A stretch of DNA of 64,000 nt, taken from positions 186,001 to 250,000 of the forward strand of contig JANNOQ010000033.1 of NCBI GenBank assembly GCA_031399085.1. The letters run 5' to 3'. This document shows, piece after piece, positions 46,430-55,526 of the stretch. A model generated the notes under the pieces. It was given only the letters and a program-made list of their open reading frames with translations, was not told where the DNA came from and searched no databases. The position numbers and the translations under genes were made by a program. The DNA is from R-RK-3 sp031399085. Its GTDB lineage: Bacteria > Pseudomonadota > Alphaproteobacteria > Rhizobiales > Rhodomicrobiaceae. The first letter of the stretch is position 1. Every line of letters starts with the position of its first letter.

Positions 46430-48646
46430 ATGGCCGACTTGCTGGGCTATCCGGACCCTGCCGCGAGCGTTGTCGACAGAGCAACGGTTCCTGTCCTGCT
46501 GCCGCTCCCGCTCGACACTGCCTATGATTACGTTATTCCCGAGGGAGAAGCGCTGCATCCCGGCGATTTCGTGCTGGTGCCGATCGGACCGCGAAAAGAG
46601 ATCGGCGTCGTCTGGGAGCGCGATGCCGGCGCAAAACGCGTCGATCCGAAAAAGCTCAAAGCCATCCTCGATCGTTTCGATCTGCCGCCGCTCCCAGAGA
46701 CGGCCCGGCGCTTTGCGGATTGGGTGGCGCGCTATACGCTCTCGCCGAAAGGCATGGTGCTCAAGATGATGATGAGCGCCAATGACGTGTTCTCACCCGA
46801 CGCGCCGCGTTGGGGCTACCGCCTCGCCGGCCCTCCGCCAGCCCGTATGACCCCCGAGCGCAAACGCGCCATCGAGGCGGCCGAGGGTGGGTTGGTCTGG
46901 TCGAAGACCGCGCTTGCCGAGCGGGCGGGGGTGAGCTACGGCGTGATCGACGGCCTCGCGCAGGCGAGCACCTTTCTGCGAGTGGAATTGCCGCGCTGGA
47001 AACCGCCGCGCCCGAAGCCAGATTTCGCGCCCCCGGACCTCTCGGAAGCACAGGCTTACGCCTCGCACGCTTTGCGCGAGCGCCTTGCGGCAGGCGGCTT
47101 TTCTGTCTCGCTGATCGATGGCGTGACCGGGTCCGGCAAGACCGAGGTCTATTTTGAGGCGGTTGCGGAATGTCTGCGGCAGGGCAAGCAGTCGCTGATC
47201 CTGTTGCCTGAGATCGCGCTGACCAACCAGTTCCTCCAGCGATTCCTGGCGCGTTTCGGCTGCCGCCCGCAGGAATGGCATTCGGCGATCTCCTCCCCGG
47301 AGCGTGCGCGCGTCTGGCGCGCCGTGGCGGACGGCGAGGCCAAGGTCGTCGCTGGCGCGCGCTCGGCGCTGTTCCTGCCTTTCGCCGATCTCGGATTGGT
47401 CGTGGTCGACGAGGAGCATGACTCAGCGTTCAAGCAGGAGGACCGGGTCACCTATCAGGGCCGCGATATGGCCGTGGTGCGCGCCTCGCTGAGCGGCGCG
47501 GCCGTCGTGCTGAGCTCAGCGACGCCTTCGCTTGAAAGCGTCGTGAACGCGCGGCAAGGACGCTACGGCCATTTGCTGCTGCCGCAGCGCTTCGCGGGCG
47601 CGCAAATGCCGGAAATTTCCGCCATCGACCTGCGGCAAACGCCGCCCGAACGTGGACGCTGGCTGAGCCCGCCGCTGGTTCAAGCGATGATTGAGACGCT
47701 GGAGCGCGGGCAGCAGTCGCTGTTATTCCTCAACCGGCGCGGCTATGCGCCGTTGACGCTCTGCCGGACCTGCGGCCACCGGATTGAATGCCCGCAATGC
47801 TCCGCCAGCCTCGTCGAGCACCGTTTTCGCCAGCAGCTTACCTGCCATCACTGCGGCTTCGCCCTGCCGCTGCCGAAGAGTTGCCCGAAATGCTCCGCCG
47901 AAGGCTCGCTCGTGCCGTGCGGGCCAGGCGTCGAGCGCGTCGCCGAAGAGGTCGCCGAGCGCTTTCCGGGCGTCGAAACGGCGATTTTATCCAGCGACCT
48001 TGTGCCTGGGCTGCGCGCCCTTCGCGAGATCATCGACAAGATCGCGCGCGGCGACTCACGCATCATCATCGGCACGCAACTGGTTGCGAAGGGCCATCAT
48101 TTCCCGCATTTGGCCACGGTCGGCGTGGTGGACGGCGATTTGAGCCTGGCGACTGGCGACCCGCGCGCGGCGGAGCGCACCTTTCAGCTCATTTCGCAAG
48201 TCACGGGACGGGCGGGCCGCGAGGACGGCGTCGAGGGGCGCGGCTTGGTTCAAACGCATCTGCCCGAGCACCCCGTGATGCAGGCAATCATCGCCAACGA
48301 CCGCGACAGCTTCATCGCGCAGGAGATCGAGGCGCGCCGTGAGGCCGGAATGCCGCCTTTCGGCCGGCTCGCCGCGCTGGTCGTCTCCGCTAAGGTCAAG
48401 CCGGAGGCGGAGCACTATGCGCGGATGCTGGCGCTCGCCGCGCCGCGTTCGGCGAAAATCTCCGTGCTCGGCCCGGCGGAGGCGCCGCTTGCGCTGATCC
48501 GAGGGCGGCACAGGTACAGGCTCTTGGTGAAGGCGGCCAGGGACGCGGATTTGCAGGCTTATTTGCGGCATTGGCTGGACGGCGCGCCGCCGGCTAAGGG
48601 GAGTTTGAGGTTGGCGGTGGACGTTGATCCTTATAGTTTTCTATGA
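46430..48646 (+). CDS. priA: Primosomal replication-restart helicase PriA
   Basis: 738 residues. The N-terminal 3'-DNA-binding domain (VPVLLPLPLDTAYDYVIPEG) is followed by the SF2 helicase core with Walker A GVTGSGKTEVYF, DEEHDSAFKQED and VVLSSATPSLES, then the zinc-binding cysteines CRTC, CPQC, CHHC, CPKC, and QVTGRAGREDG (motif VI). It reloads the replisome at stalled forks. GGAGGGCGA directly precedes the ATG at 46430. The end ...DPYSFL overlaps the frame of the next gene only if a TTG at 48624 is used there. Confidence 0.96.
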   Translation: MADLLGYPDPAASVVDRATVPVLLPLPLDTAYDYVIPEGEALHPGDFVLVPIGPRKEIGVVWERDAGAKRVDPKKLKAILDRFDLPPLPETARRFADWVARYTLSPKGMVLKMMMSANDVFSPDAPRWGYRLAGPPPARMTPERKRAIEAAEGGLVWSKTALAERAGVSYGVIDGLAQASTFLRVELPRWKPPRPKPDFAPPDLSEAQAYASHALRERLAAGGFSVSLIDGVTGSGKTEVYFEAVAECLRQGKQSLILLPEIALTNQFLQRFLARFGCRPQEWHSAISSPERARVWRAVADGEAKVVAGARSALFLPFADLGLVVVDEEHDSAFKQEDRVTYQGRDMAVVRASLSGAAVVLSSATPSLESVVNARQGRYGHLLLPQRFAGAQMPEISAIDLRQTPPERGRWLSPPLVQAMIETLERGQQSLLFLNRRGYAPLTLCRTCGHRIECPQCSASLVEHRFRQQLTCHHCGFALPLPKSCPKCSAEGSLVPCGPGVERVAEEVAERFPGVETAILSSDLVPGLRALREIIDKIARGDSRIIIGTQLVAKGHHFPHLATVGVVDGDLSLATGDPRAAERTFQLISQVTGRAGREDGVEGRGLVQTHLPEHPVMQAIIANDRDSFIAQEIEARREAGMPPFGRLAALVVSAKVKPEAEHYARMLALAAPRSAKISVLGPAEAPLALIRGRHRYRLLVKAARDADLQAYLRHWLDGAPPAKGSLRLAVDVDPYSFL

Positions 48647-48674
48647 TTGCGCTTTTGTGGCTTTATTTTCTAGT

Positions 48675-50546
48675 ATGCTATTTGGCCGCAACTATTTCCC
48701 TGAGTTCATCTTGGCAACGTTCTTTCCACGCGAGCTTCCGAACGGGTTGATTGAGTGCGAGCGGAAGATTTTTAATTTGCTCAATCGCCTGGATGCAGAC
48801 TGCTTCATTTACTACGAACCGCACGTTCGAAACCGCCGCCCGGATTTCGTAGTCGTTATCCCGGATGTCGGTGTCCTAATTGTTGAAGCCAAGGGATTTC
48901 CTATAGATCAGATCGTTCGAGCCACACCCGACCGCATGACCTGCGATACGCCGGAAGGTAGAAAAACGATCAAGCATCCCCAGGAGCAGGCCCGCGATTA
49001 TGCTTTTGGATTCATCAGGGCGCTCCGCGACCATCCCGCCGCGAAACACATATTGCGGACGAGTGGTCCCCATCTCGGCAATTTTGCCTTCCCGGTTTCC
49101 TGGATCGCTGCCTACTGCAACATAACGCGCGATGCACTTGAGGAACGCGACCTTGAGCCCTGTTTTCCGGCGAACCGGAATGTCACCTGGGACGAGCTGT
49201 CAAAATGGGGCCGGCTTGATGACCTAGCGTTGCGTGCCGCTTTAAAGACCTATTTCGATCCGTGGTGGCCAAATTCAATGTCATGGTTTGAGACAACGCT
49301 GATTAGAAATAAGTTTTACCCGATCATTATTCCGAAGCAGTCAGGGGATCATTCAAGCACGGACATCAAGGTCTTGGATGCGGATCAAGAGCAAATTGCC
49401 TTCCGCATTGGCGAAGGTCATCACGTCGTTCGCGGTGTCGCGGGTTCCGGCAAGACCATCATATTGATCGCGAGGGCAAAATATCTTGCAGCGACAGGCA
49501 ACGATCGGGTTTTGATCCTTTGCTATAGTAGGTTGCTCTCCCAGTTCATCAGCACATGTACAAAGGATTTCCCGAGCGTCGAAGTGCGAACGTTTGCAGC
49601 TTGGTCTAGGTCGAATGGTGTGGATTTCGACAAGAATGATCCGAGCGACGATGCGCAAGGCGCGGCTTTGCGTGAGCGATTCGAAGCGTCTATTGCCCGC
49701 GACGCCGGCAAGTTCGATTGTGTGTTGGTTGATGAAGCACAGCTCATGTCGCGGGACTGGCTGATCTGCGCCCGGCTGGCGCTCAGGGAACGCGATCCGG
49801 CGAAAGCCAGCCTGTTCATCGTCGCCGATGGGAGCCAATCCTTGAAGAAGGTGCTGCCCTTCACCTGGAAAGAGGCAGGGATACTCGTTGCCGGCCGAAG
49901 CAAAATTCTTAAGGTAAACTATCGGAACACCAAGGAAATTCTTATCGCTGCCAGCGCGATGAATACGCCCGGTGATGAAACGAATGGTGAGGAGAGCCCA
50001 AGCGGTCGAACCGTAACGCATCCGGACATATGCGTGAGACAGGGAAAGCGGCCGGAGCTGATCGTGCTGGAAAATCGGCACTCTGAATGTGACTATGTGG
50101 CCGCTCTGGTGCGGACGTGGCTGCTTGGCGGCGTCCAGATAAATGGCAAAACCGTCAAGCCTATCCCTGAAGATATCGCAATCGTTTATCCCCGTAGTCC
50201 TTCGAAGACCCCAAATTTCATTGCCGAGCTAACCTCGAAACTGTCGCCGTTTCCCTCGGTGGTGCTTTCAGGAAAGTGCCCGGGCAAACTCGGCGATCCT
50301 GGCATCCGGATTCTGTCGATGAAGGCCTCTCCCGGATTGCAGTTTCGGTTCGTCATCCTGCTCTGGACCGATCTGCTGCCGGCCCGCTTTACCGATGACG
50401 ATGACGAGGCCCTTCTCTACGTTGCGATGACCCGCGCAGAAGATGTGCTGGTCGTGATTCACTCGAAGCATTCGGTATTCATTGACCGCATCGCGAAGGC
50501 ACTGGCCGCTCGGATGGCGCCGGACGACCTTCCAACGCCTCTTTGA
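48675..50546 (+). CDS. NERD-nuclease / SF1 (UvrD-like) helicase fusion
   Basis: 623 residues. The N-terminal NERD domain has a PD-(D/E)xK core: D57 in RRPDFVVV and E71-x-K73 in VGVLIVEAKG. The helicase part has Walker A GVAGSGKT (254-261), Walker B VLVDEAQL (DEAQ 353-356), VADGSQSL, VNYRNTKEI, a motif V-like SMKASPGLQFRFVIL and motif VI LLYVAMTRAEDVL, so the SF1 motifs look intact. Such fusions are found in scattered accessory and defence contexts. GC is visibly lower than neighbours and codon use less biased, suggesting acquisition. Start uncertain: ATG 48675 lacks a ribosome site; GTG 48657 and TTG 48624 are in frame. Confidence 0.83.
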   Translation: MLFGRNYFPEFILATFFPRELPNGLIECERKIFNLLNRLDADCFIYYEPHVRNRRPDFVVVIPDVGVLIVEAKGFPIDQIVRATPDRMTCDTPEGRKTIKHPQEQARDYAFGFIRALRDHPAAKHILRTSGPHLGNFAFPVSWIAAYCNITRDALEERDLEPCFPANRNVTWDELSKWGRLDDLALRAALKTYFDPWWPNSMSWFETTLIRNKFYPIIIPKQSGDHSSTDIKVLDADQEQIAFRIGEGHHVVRGVAGSGKTIILIARAKYLAATGNDRVLILCYSRLLSQFISTCTKDFPSVEVRTFAAWSRSNGVDFDKNDPSDDAQGAALRERFEASIARDAGKFDCVLVDEAQLMSRDWLICARLALRERDPAKASLFIVADGSQSLKKVLPFTWKEAGILVAGRSKILKVNYRNTKEILIAASAMNTPGDETNGEESPSGRTVTHPDICVRQGKRPELIVLENRHSECDYVAALVRTWLLGGVQINGKTVKPIPEDIAIVYPRSPSKTPNFIAELTSKLSPFPSVVLSGKCPGKLGDPGIRILSMKASPGLQFRFVILLWTDLLPARFTDDDDEALLYVAMTRAEDVLVVIHSKHSVFIDRIAKALAARMAPDDLPTPL

Positions 50547-50602
50547 GGCACGCCGGAAAGACGGCGCCAGCGCACTTCGGCCGCAGCCACAAAGTCGATT
50601 CC

Positions 50603-51754
50603 TCACCTGAACTGGAACGGAATCGCAAAGCGCAAATGCCCGCCTTTGGCGGTTTTCGGCGCGCCTGGAAACGGCTCCGACCGACGGACGGCTTCAAGCA
50701 CGCTCTCATCCAGCGCGCTCTTGCCGCTCGAACGCAGGATACGCCTCGCCGTCAGCCGACCGGTGCGTGATAGGGTAAATCCCACTAGCACACTTCCCGG
50801 CTGCGGGCCGCCGCTTGGCTTGTTTGCGGCCAGATGCGCCCGCACCTTGGCGCGATAGGCCAAGACGGACGCATCGCCGGGCCTCTGTTCGACGCGGGCA
50901 TTGGCGGCCTCCTTGTCCATCCCAGCATTTGCGTCGCGATCGCTCTCTGGCTTCATTAGATAGGCTGCTCGCCGCACTGGTATCGGCACCTGCGTCTGAC
51001 GCGGCGATTCAGGCAGTGGAGGCATGAATAAAGCGAGCCTGGCGCTCTCCTTCGGCAACGGAACAAGGCTGGTGTGAGCGCCGAGGCCCGCCGCGTCAGG
51101 TTCGGGTGCCGGATTGAACGGGGGGAGCGCGACCGCCACGCGGCTAGCGTCCTCCGAGCCCGGGGGGCTTCGTCGATGGGTCAGATTTTCCTTGGCGGAG
51201 TCGAACGACAGGCGCGTTTCGCGCGGCGCACCGCCGATTTCGCGCAATTCGCCCTTTATCTGCTTGCTTTGGGCCGCAATCGTCCGTTCCGTCCCGGCCG
51301 TCTGCCGGCGGTCGCGCAACGCCGGGCGGTGATCCAGGCTTTTCGCACGGGCAGCGCCCAGCGTGCCAACATCCTCCGGCAGATCGCCGAGGACCGCCCA
51401 CTCTTCATCCTGACCTGAAGCCACCGGAGCAGCCGCCTGCTCCACGTCTAAATCGGGTGGCGATGCATGTGTGCGAGGCAGGTTTTCACTGTCCGAGCGC
51501 GTTAGCGGCGTCTGCGCCAATAGGGCGGCGATTTCAACGCGGACGAGCACCGGCTTCCCGCTGATGTTCGCCTTACCCGGCATCCGAGCATAATTCAAGA
51601 CGTAGGTCAGAAATCCGCCATGCACCGCGATGGATAGAACGAGGCTCAGCCAGTAAAACCTACTGCGCCGCCGGCTCGCTGATTTTCGCAGGTCAAGCAA
51701 ATTAAAACTTTGAGCGGACGGCCTTTTGCCACCGCCCAGATTAAAAAAGGCCAT
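50603..51754 (-). CDS. TonB-family energy transducer
   Basis: 383 residues. A single N-terminal membrane helix YWLSLVLSIAVHGGFLTYVL contains the S-x3-H motif (Ser41, His45) that couples TonB to ExbB/ExbD. A long, poorly conserved periplasmic linker follows; it is charged rather than Pro-Lys rich. The C-terminal domain VLVGFTLSRTGRLTARRILRSSG to LRFAIPFQFR is the TonB fold that contacts outer-membrane receptors. No exbB/exbD or receptor gene is adjacent, so it may be an accessory TonB. It is divergent from an autotransporter-like gene across 258 bp that includes an AT-rich patch. Confidence 0.85.
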   Translation of the reverse strand: MAFFNLGGGKRPSAQSFNLLDLRKSASRRRSRFYWLSLVLSIAVHGGFLTYVLNYARMPGKANISGKPVLVRVEIAALLAQTPLTRSDSENLPRTHASPPDLDVEQAAAPVASGQDEEWAVLGDLPEDVGTLGAARAKSLDHRPALRDRRQTAGTERTIAAQSKQIKGELREIGGAPRETRLSFDSAKENLTHRRSPPGSEDASRVAVALPPFNPAPEPDAAGLGAHTSLVPLPKESARLALFMPPLPESPRQTQVPIPVRRAAYLMKPESDRDANAGMDKEAANARVEQRPGDASVLAYRAKVRAHLAANKPSGGPQPGSVLVGFTLSRTGRLTARRILRSSGKSALDESVLEAVRRSEPFPGAPKTAKGGHLRFAIPFQFR

Positions 51755-52012
51755 TCCTCTAGGCAGGCTCTTAATCGTCGCCTCCCGAATTTCGGTCAGC
51801 TTTGTGGCTGCCGAGCGTGCTGGGGAGGGTCCAAGCGCAGACCGCTCACCGCAACTTAAAGTAGCATAAAATAATTATATACAACTTTCACGGTAGGAGC
51901 GAGTCTTTTCCATCTTGCCCATGGTCCCGCCTGCGTCGCTGCAACCCCAGATGCGTGGACATCCATGCGGCGCATGACACAATCACGCCAGATTTAGGGG
52001 AGTGAACGGGCA

Positions 52013-53377
52013 ATGGGCGAGGTACGCTCTTCCTGGGCAGGGAGCGGACCGATCGCGGCTTTCGCTTTAGCGGCGTTTGCAGCGATTGGAGCCGCTGGCG
52101 ACGGCTTCGCACAATGCGCGGCGCGCGGCGACGGCTCATGCCTTGACGCCAATGTCGGTGCAGGTCAGCTAAATGCGGCAGTCTCGGTGGTGAAGTCCGA
52201 TCCGCCTGCAATCGAGGCTATCGACGACATCGACGATACCCCACTACCGGTCGACCCCAAACCCGTCATACCGGTTGTGATCGCACCGCCGGAACTCGAT
52301 CCTTGCAAGCTTTTGCAGTCAAGCGCCGAAGCATCGGTGAGTAAAATCCGTGTGGATTGCAACGGTCTGATTTCGCAGGCGCGAGCCGCCGTCGGCCAAG
52401 CCGCGAATATCACTGGCCGCATCACCGCCGCCGTAGCCCAGGATGTTATTGCCGCCGCGCTCGACGGGGACGTGCAGCCGGAAGTGAGCGGGCTTGGTCC
52501 GCTAAGCGCTGGCAGCCCCGGGCTGCAATCGTCGATGTTCATGGTTTCGGGCTACAAATTTCTCTCCCATGACGGCTTCTCGTCGACCGCCTCCAACCCT
52601 TTGCTTTCGGGCGGAACGCCGGAATTCGAAGAGCAAAATTACGGCCTGACAATCGGCACCCGCTTTGACGGCTCGGCGCTGTTCGACGCTCCGGCGCGCA
52701 GCGTCACCTTGGGCGTGCTGGCGAACTACACCCACACCGACATCGATGTCGGCGGCTCGGCGAAGGTCGGCGAGGCGAGCGTCGAATCCTGGTCGGCCGG
52801 TGGCTTCGGGCTGGTGACGGACGGGGCGCGCTATGGCATTTTCACGGTCGTCGGCACGTTCGGCGCGCCGGAAACCAGCAGCACCGCCATCCTTCCCGCA
52901 AATGCGGAGTTTCACAATTTCGGCGTGTCGACCTCCGCCGCGACCGGACTGGTTCTGCCGGTCGCCGGCGCCAAGCTCGATTTGCGCGGCGGCCTCAATT
53001 ATATGCACGCGACGAGCGATGATTATTCAGACGATGCGGGCTTCCAATATAGCGACGGCCGCATCCAGGAATTCTCTGGTAGCATCTCCGCCCGCCTGTT
53101 CAGCGTGATGCGGCTTGACGATGCCACGGTCAGGCCGTTCGTTCAGAGCGGAATTACGCATCGCTTCCATTATGAGAACGAGCTGACGATCTCCTCGGCA
53201 AACAACCCCTCTGTCACATACTCCTACGACGACGCGGATACGACCGTCTTTGCCCGCGCTGGCATCGACTTCGATGTTGGTCAGTCCACCCAGGCCTATC
53301 TGGCCGTGCGCGGCGATGCCAGCGAAGATGTCGAGGCGATTGCCGCCCAGGTTGGCGTGACTTTCAAACTTGATTGA
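52013..53377 (+). CDS. Autotransporter-type outer-membrane beta-barrel protein
   Basis: 454 residues. A signal peptide (GPIAAFALAAFAAIGAAGDGFAQ) is followed by a short passenger of about 130 residues with Pro-rich DDTPLPVDPKPVIPVVIAPPELDP, then a barrel of about 280 residues made of alternating strands (YGLTIGTRFDG, VTLGVLANYTHTDIDVGG, FVQSGITHRFHYENEL) ending VAAQ-type strand QVGVTFKLD. The short passenger with paired cysteines suggests a small surface domain or a barrel that is itself the functional unit. Function not identified. Confidence 0.75.
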   Translation: MGEVRSSWAGSGPIAAFALAAFAAIGAAGDGFAQCAARGDGSCLDANVGAGQLNAAVSVVKSDPPAIEAIDDIDDTPLPVDPKPVIPVVIAPPELDPCKLLQSSAEASVSKIRVDCNGLISQARAAVGQAANITGRITAAVAQDVIAAALDGDVQPEVSGLGPLSAGSPGLQSSMFMVSGYKFLSHDGFSSTASNPLLSGGTPEFEEQNYGLTIGTRFDGSALFDAPARSVTLGVLANYTHTDIDVGGSAKVGEASVESWSAGGFGLVTDGARYGIFTVVGTFGAPETSSTAILPANAEFHNFGVSTSAATGLVLPVAGAKLDLRGGLNYMHATSDDYSDDAGFQYSDGRIQEFSGSISARLFSVMRLDDATVRPFVQSGITHRFHYENELTISSANNPSVTYSYDDADTTVFARAGIDFDVGQSTQAYLAVRGDASEDVEAIAAQVGVTFKLD

Positions 53378-53389
53378 AGCTGGCTTCGC

Positions 53390-53510
53390 CCACCGTCGCG
53401 CCGGACTTGATCCGGGGCCTCCTGGCCTAAACAACTTGGGATGAACATATCGGCGATGTTAGTAGATCCTGGATCGTCGCTATGCGACTTCCGGGACGAC
53501 ACCAGAGGCG
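53390..53510. repeat. Degenerate intergenic repeat remnants
   Basis: The stretch contains CCGGACTTGATCCGG (a near-palindrome at about 53401-53415) and GATCCTGGATCGTCGC followed by GACTTCCGGGACGAC. Both resemble short dispersed intergenic repeats familiar from Hyphomicrobiales chromosomes. There is no coding potential. The identification is by recollection of the pattern only. Confidence 0.3.
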
Positions 53511-53543
53511 GGGTCGCTGAGTCCGAGACCCCAGCGCGATACT

Positions 53544-54911
53544 CTAATTCGCGGACGGTACCCACTTCTCCCGCATCGTTACGAGTTCCTCGGCAATGCT
53601 CGGATGCAACGCCATCGTTGCATCGAAATCGGCTTTCTTCACGCCCAGCCGCAACGGGATCGCCAGAATTTGCGCCATTTCGGCGGCATCCGGTCCCATG
53701 ATGTGACAGCCGAGCACCCTATCGCTGCGGGTATCGACGATCAGCTTCATCAGCATCCGCTCATGCCGCTGCGCCAGCACGTATTTCATCGGTCGAAAGC
53801 TGGCTTTATAGATGTCGATCTCAGCAAATTGCTCGCGCGCTTGCGCTTCGGTCAAGCCCACAGTGGCGAGTTCGGGGTAGGAAAATACGGCGGTTGGCAC
53901 GAATGTGTGATCGACCGGCGTCGGCTTGTCGCGGAACACCGTATCAACGAAGCGCATCGCCTCGTCGATGGCGACGGGCGTCAGGTTCAGCCGGTCGGTG
54001 ACGTCGCCCACGGCGTAAATGGTCTCGACCGAGGAGCGGGAATAACGGTCGACCAGAATTTCGCCTTCAAGGCCGAGCTTCACGCCCGCCTCCATCAGAC
54101 CCATATTGTCGGTGAGTGGGATACGGCCCGTCGCATACATCACGCAGCCGACGCGCAGCTCGCTGCCATCCTCGAAAACGATCAGCTTCTCGCCCGCAGA
54201 CTCCTCGATGCGCGCCAAATATTTGTTCGGCAACATGTGGATGCCTTGTGCTTGCATGGCCTCCGTCAATCCGATCCGCAAGTCTTCGTCGAAGCCTCTG
54301 AGGATGCGGTCGCCGCGATAGATGACCGTAACATCGACGCCCAGCCCGTGAAAAATGCCGGCGAATTCCAGCCCGATATAGCCGCCGCCGACGATCGCGA
54401 TGCTGCGCGGCAGCGTGTCGAGCGTGAAAGCCTCGTTCGATGAGATGATGTGCTCGCGGCCGTGAATATGCGGAATGAACGGCCACGATCCCGTGGCGAC
54501 GAGGATGGTCTTGGCGGTCACGGTCCGATTTTCGGCGAGAAGCCGGACGATGTGCGGGCCTTCCAGAACCGCGCGGCTGTGGAACCGCTCGACCCCGGCG
54601 CGCTCGAGAACGCCCTCGTAAATCACGCTTAGGCGCGCGACCTCGCGCTGCACGTTGTCGCGCAGGGTCGCCCAATCGAACGAGGCGCCTTCGATGGTCC
54701 AGCCGAAGCCTTTGGCGTCCTCGAATTCAAGCGGAAAGCGGCTTCCATAGACCAGCAGCTTTTTCGGCACGCAGCCGCGAATGACGCAGGTGCCGCCGAA
54801 ACGGAACTCCTCCGCGATCGCGACTCTCGCGCCGGTCCCGGCAGCCATCCGCGCCGCGCGGACCCCGCCAGAGCCACCGCCGATGACGAAGAGATCATAG
54901 TCAAACAGCAT
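53544..54911 (-). CDS. gor: Glutathione-disulfide reductase
   Basis: 455 residues. The FAD motif is LFVIGGGSGGVRAARMAA (7-24); the redox disulfide is GGTCVIRGCVPKK (Cys42, Cys47); the NADPH motif is AIVGGGYIGLEFAGIF with an arginine-containing strand; the dimer-interface His-Pro is in MALHPSIAEEL. It reduces GSSG with NADPH in the cytoplasm. The ATG at 54911 has GGAG seven bases upstream; an ATG at 54923 adds four residues. Its stop lies 34 bp before the DUF2059-like gene's end region in a minus-strand series gor, DUF2059, rpiA, gabD. Confidence 0.95.
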   Translation of the reverse strand: MLFDYDLFVIGGGSGGVRAARMAAGTGARVAIAEEFRFGGTCVIRGCVPKKLLVYGSRFPLEFEDAKGFGWTIEGASFDWATLRDNVQREVARLSVIYEGVLERAGVERFHSRAVLEGPHIVRLLAENRTVTAKTILVATGSWPFIPHIHGREHIISSNEAFTLDTLPRSIAIVGGGYIGLEFAGIFHGLGVDVTVIYRGDRILRGFDEDLRIGLTEAMQAQGIHMLPNKYLARIEESAGEKLIVFEDGSELRVGCVMYATGRIPLTDNMGLMEAGVKLGLEGEILVDRYSRSSVETIYAVGDVTDRLNLTPVAIDEAMRFVDTVFRDKPTPVDHTFVPTAVFSYPELATVGLTEAQAREQFAEIDIYKASFRPMKYVLAQRHERMLMKLIVDTRSDRVLGCHIMGPDAAEMAQILAIPLRLGVKKADFDATMALHPSIAEELVTMREKWVPSAN

Positions 54912-54945
54912 TGGCGTCTCCATTCCGCTTGGCCGGACGCCAGCC

Positions 54946-55488
54946 TTACAACTTCACGCCGCGCTTTTGCAATTCGTCGCGAATCTTCTGCTCCGCCTCA
55001 CGGGCGATCCGCTCGCCCCAGGCATTACCCAGCCGCATCGACTCGGACGCGATGTCCGGTAGCGCGGCAATGAATTTCTGGCCGACCGGCGAGCGGTAGA
55101 AATCGGCCAGCGCATTCATCTCACCGGCGCTGAATTTGCCTGCGTAAAGGATCGCGATTTGATCGAGAATCTCGCCGCGCCGTTCAAGGAATTGCTTCTC
55201 GATCTCGGAAAAGACCTGATCCACCTGGCCTTGCTGATTTGGTCCAGGCGGCGGCAGCGACTGGCGCATTTGCCCCATGACCAGCGGAATGAAGGTCGCA
55301 AATTGCGTGTCGGTGTTTGTCGCCTCGAGCAGGTTGCGCGCTGCCTTGAGTTGATCCGGGTCTGCTGTGGAGGGTGCGACGGTTTCAGGCGCTGCTTGAG
55401 CCAATAGAGGGGTGATGGCAGGCAACGATCCGGCGCCAAGCACTCCCAGCCCCAAGATGATAGCCTGCACCGCGTTGAAGAGGCGCAT
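54946..55488 (-). CDS. DUF2059-domain exported protein
   Basis: 180 residues. The signal peptide is AVQAIILGLGVLGAGSLPAITPLLAQA. The mature part shows the DUF2059 features ARNLLEATNTDTQF, FLERRGEILDQIAILYAGKFSAGEMNALADFYRSPVGQKFIAALPDI. The family is periplasmic, helical and of unknown function. The ATG at 55488 is used because the signal starts there; a longer start at 55515 adds nine residues. It lies between rpiA and gor, as seen in other Hyphomicrobiales. Confidence 0.88.
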   Translation of the reverse strand: MRLFNAVQAIILGLGVLGAGSLPAITPLLAQAAPETVAPSTADPDQLKAARNLLEATNTDTQFATFIPLVMGQMRQSLPPPGPNQQGQVDQVFSEIEKQFLERRGEILDQIAILYAGKFSAGEMNALADFYRSPVGQKFIAALPDIASESMRLGNAWGERIAREAEQKIRDELQKRGVKL

Positions 55489-55526
55489 ATTGGGTGTTCC
55501 TTTCCCAAGCGACATACTTGTCTAGC

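Noticed and set aside
48624..50546. A multi-gene defence island around the NERD-helicase
   Set aside because: Neighbours are priA and tonB; no other nuclease, methyltransferase, toxin or integrase is adjacent.
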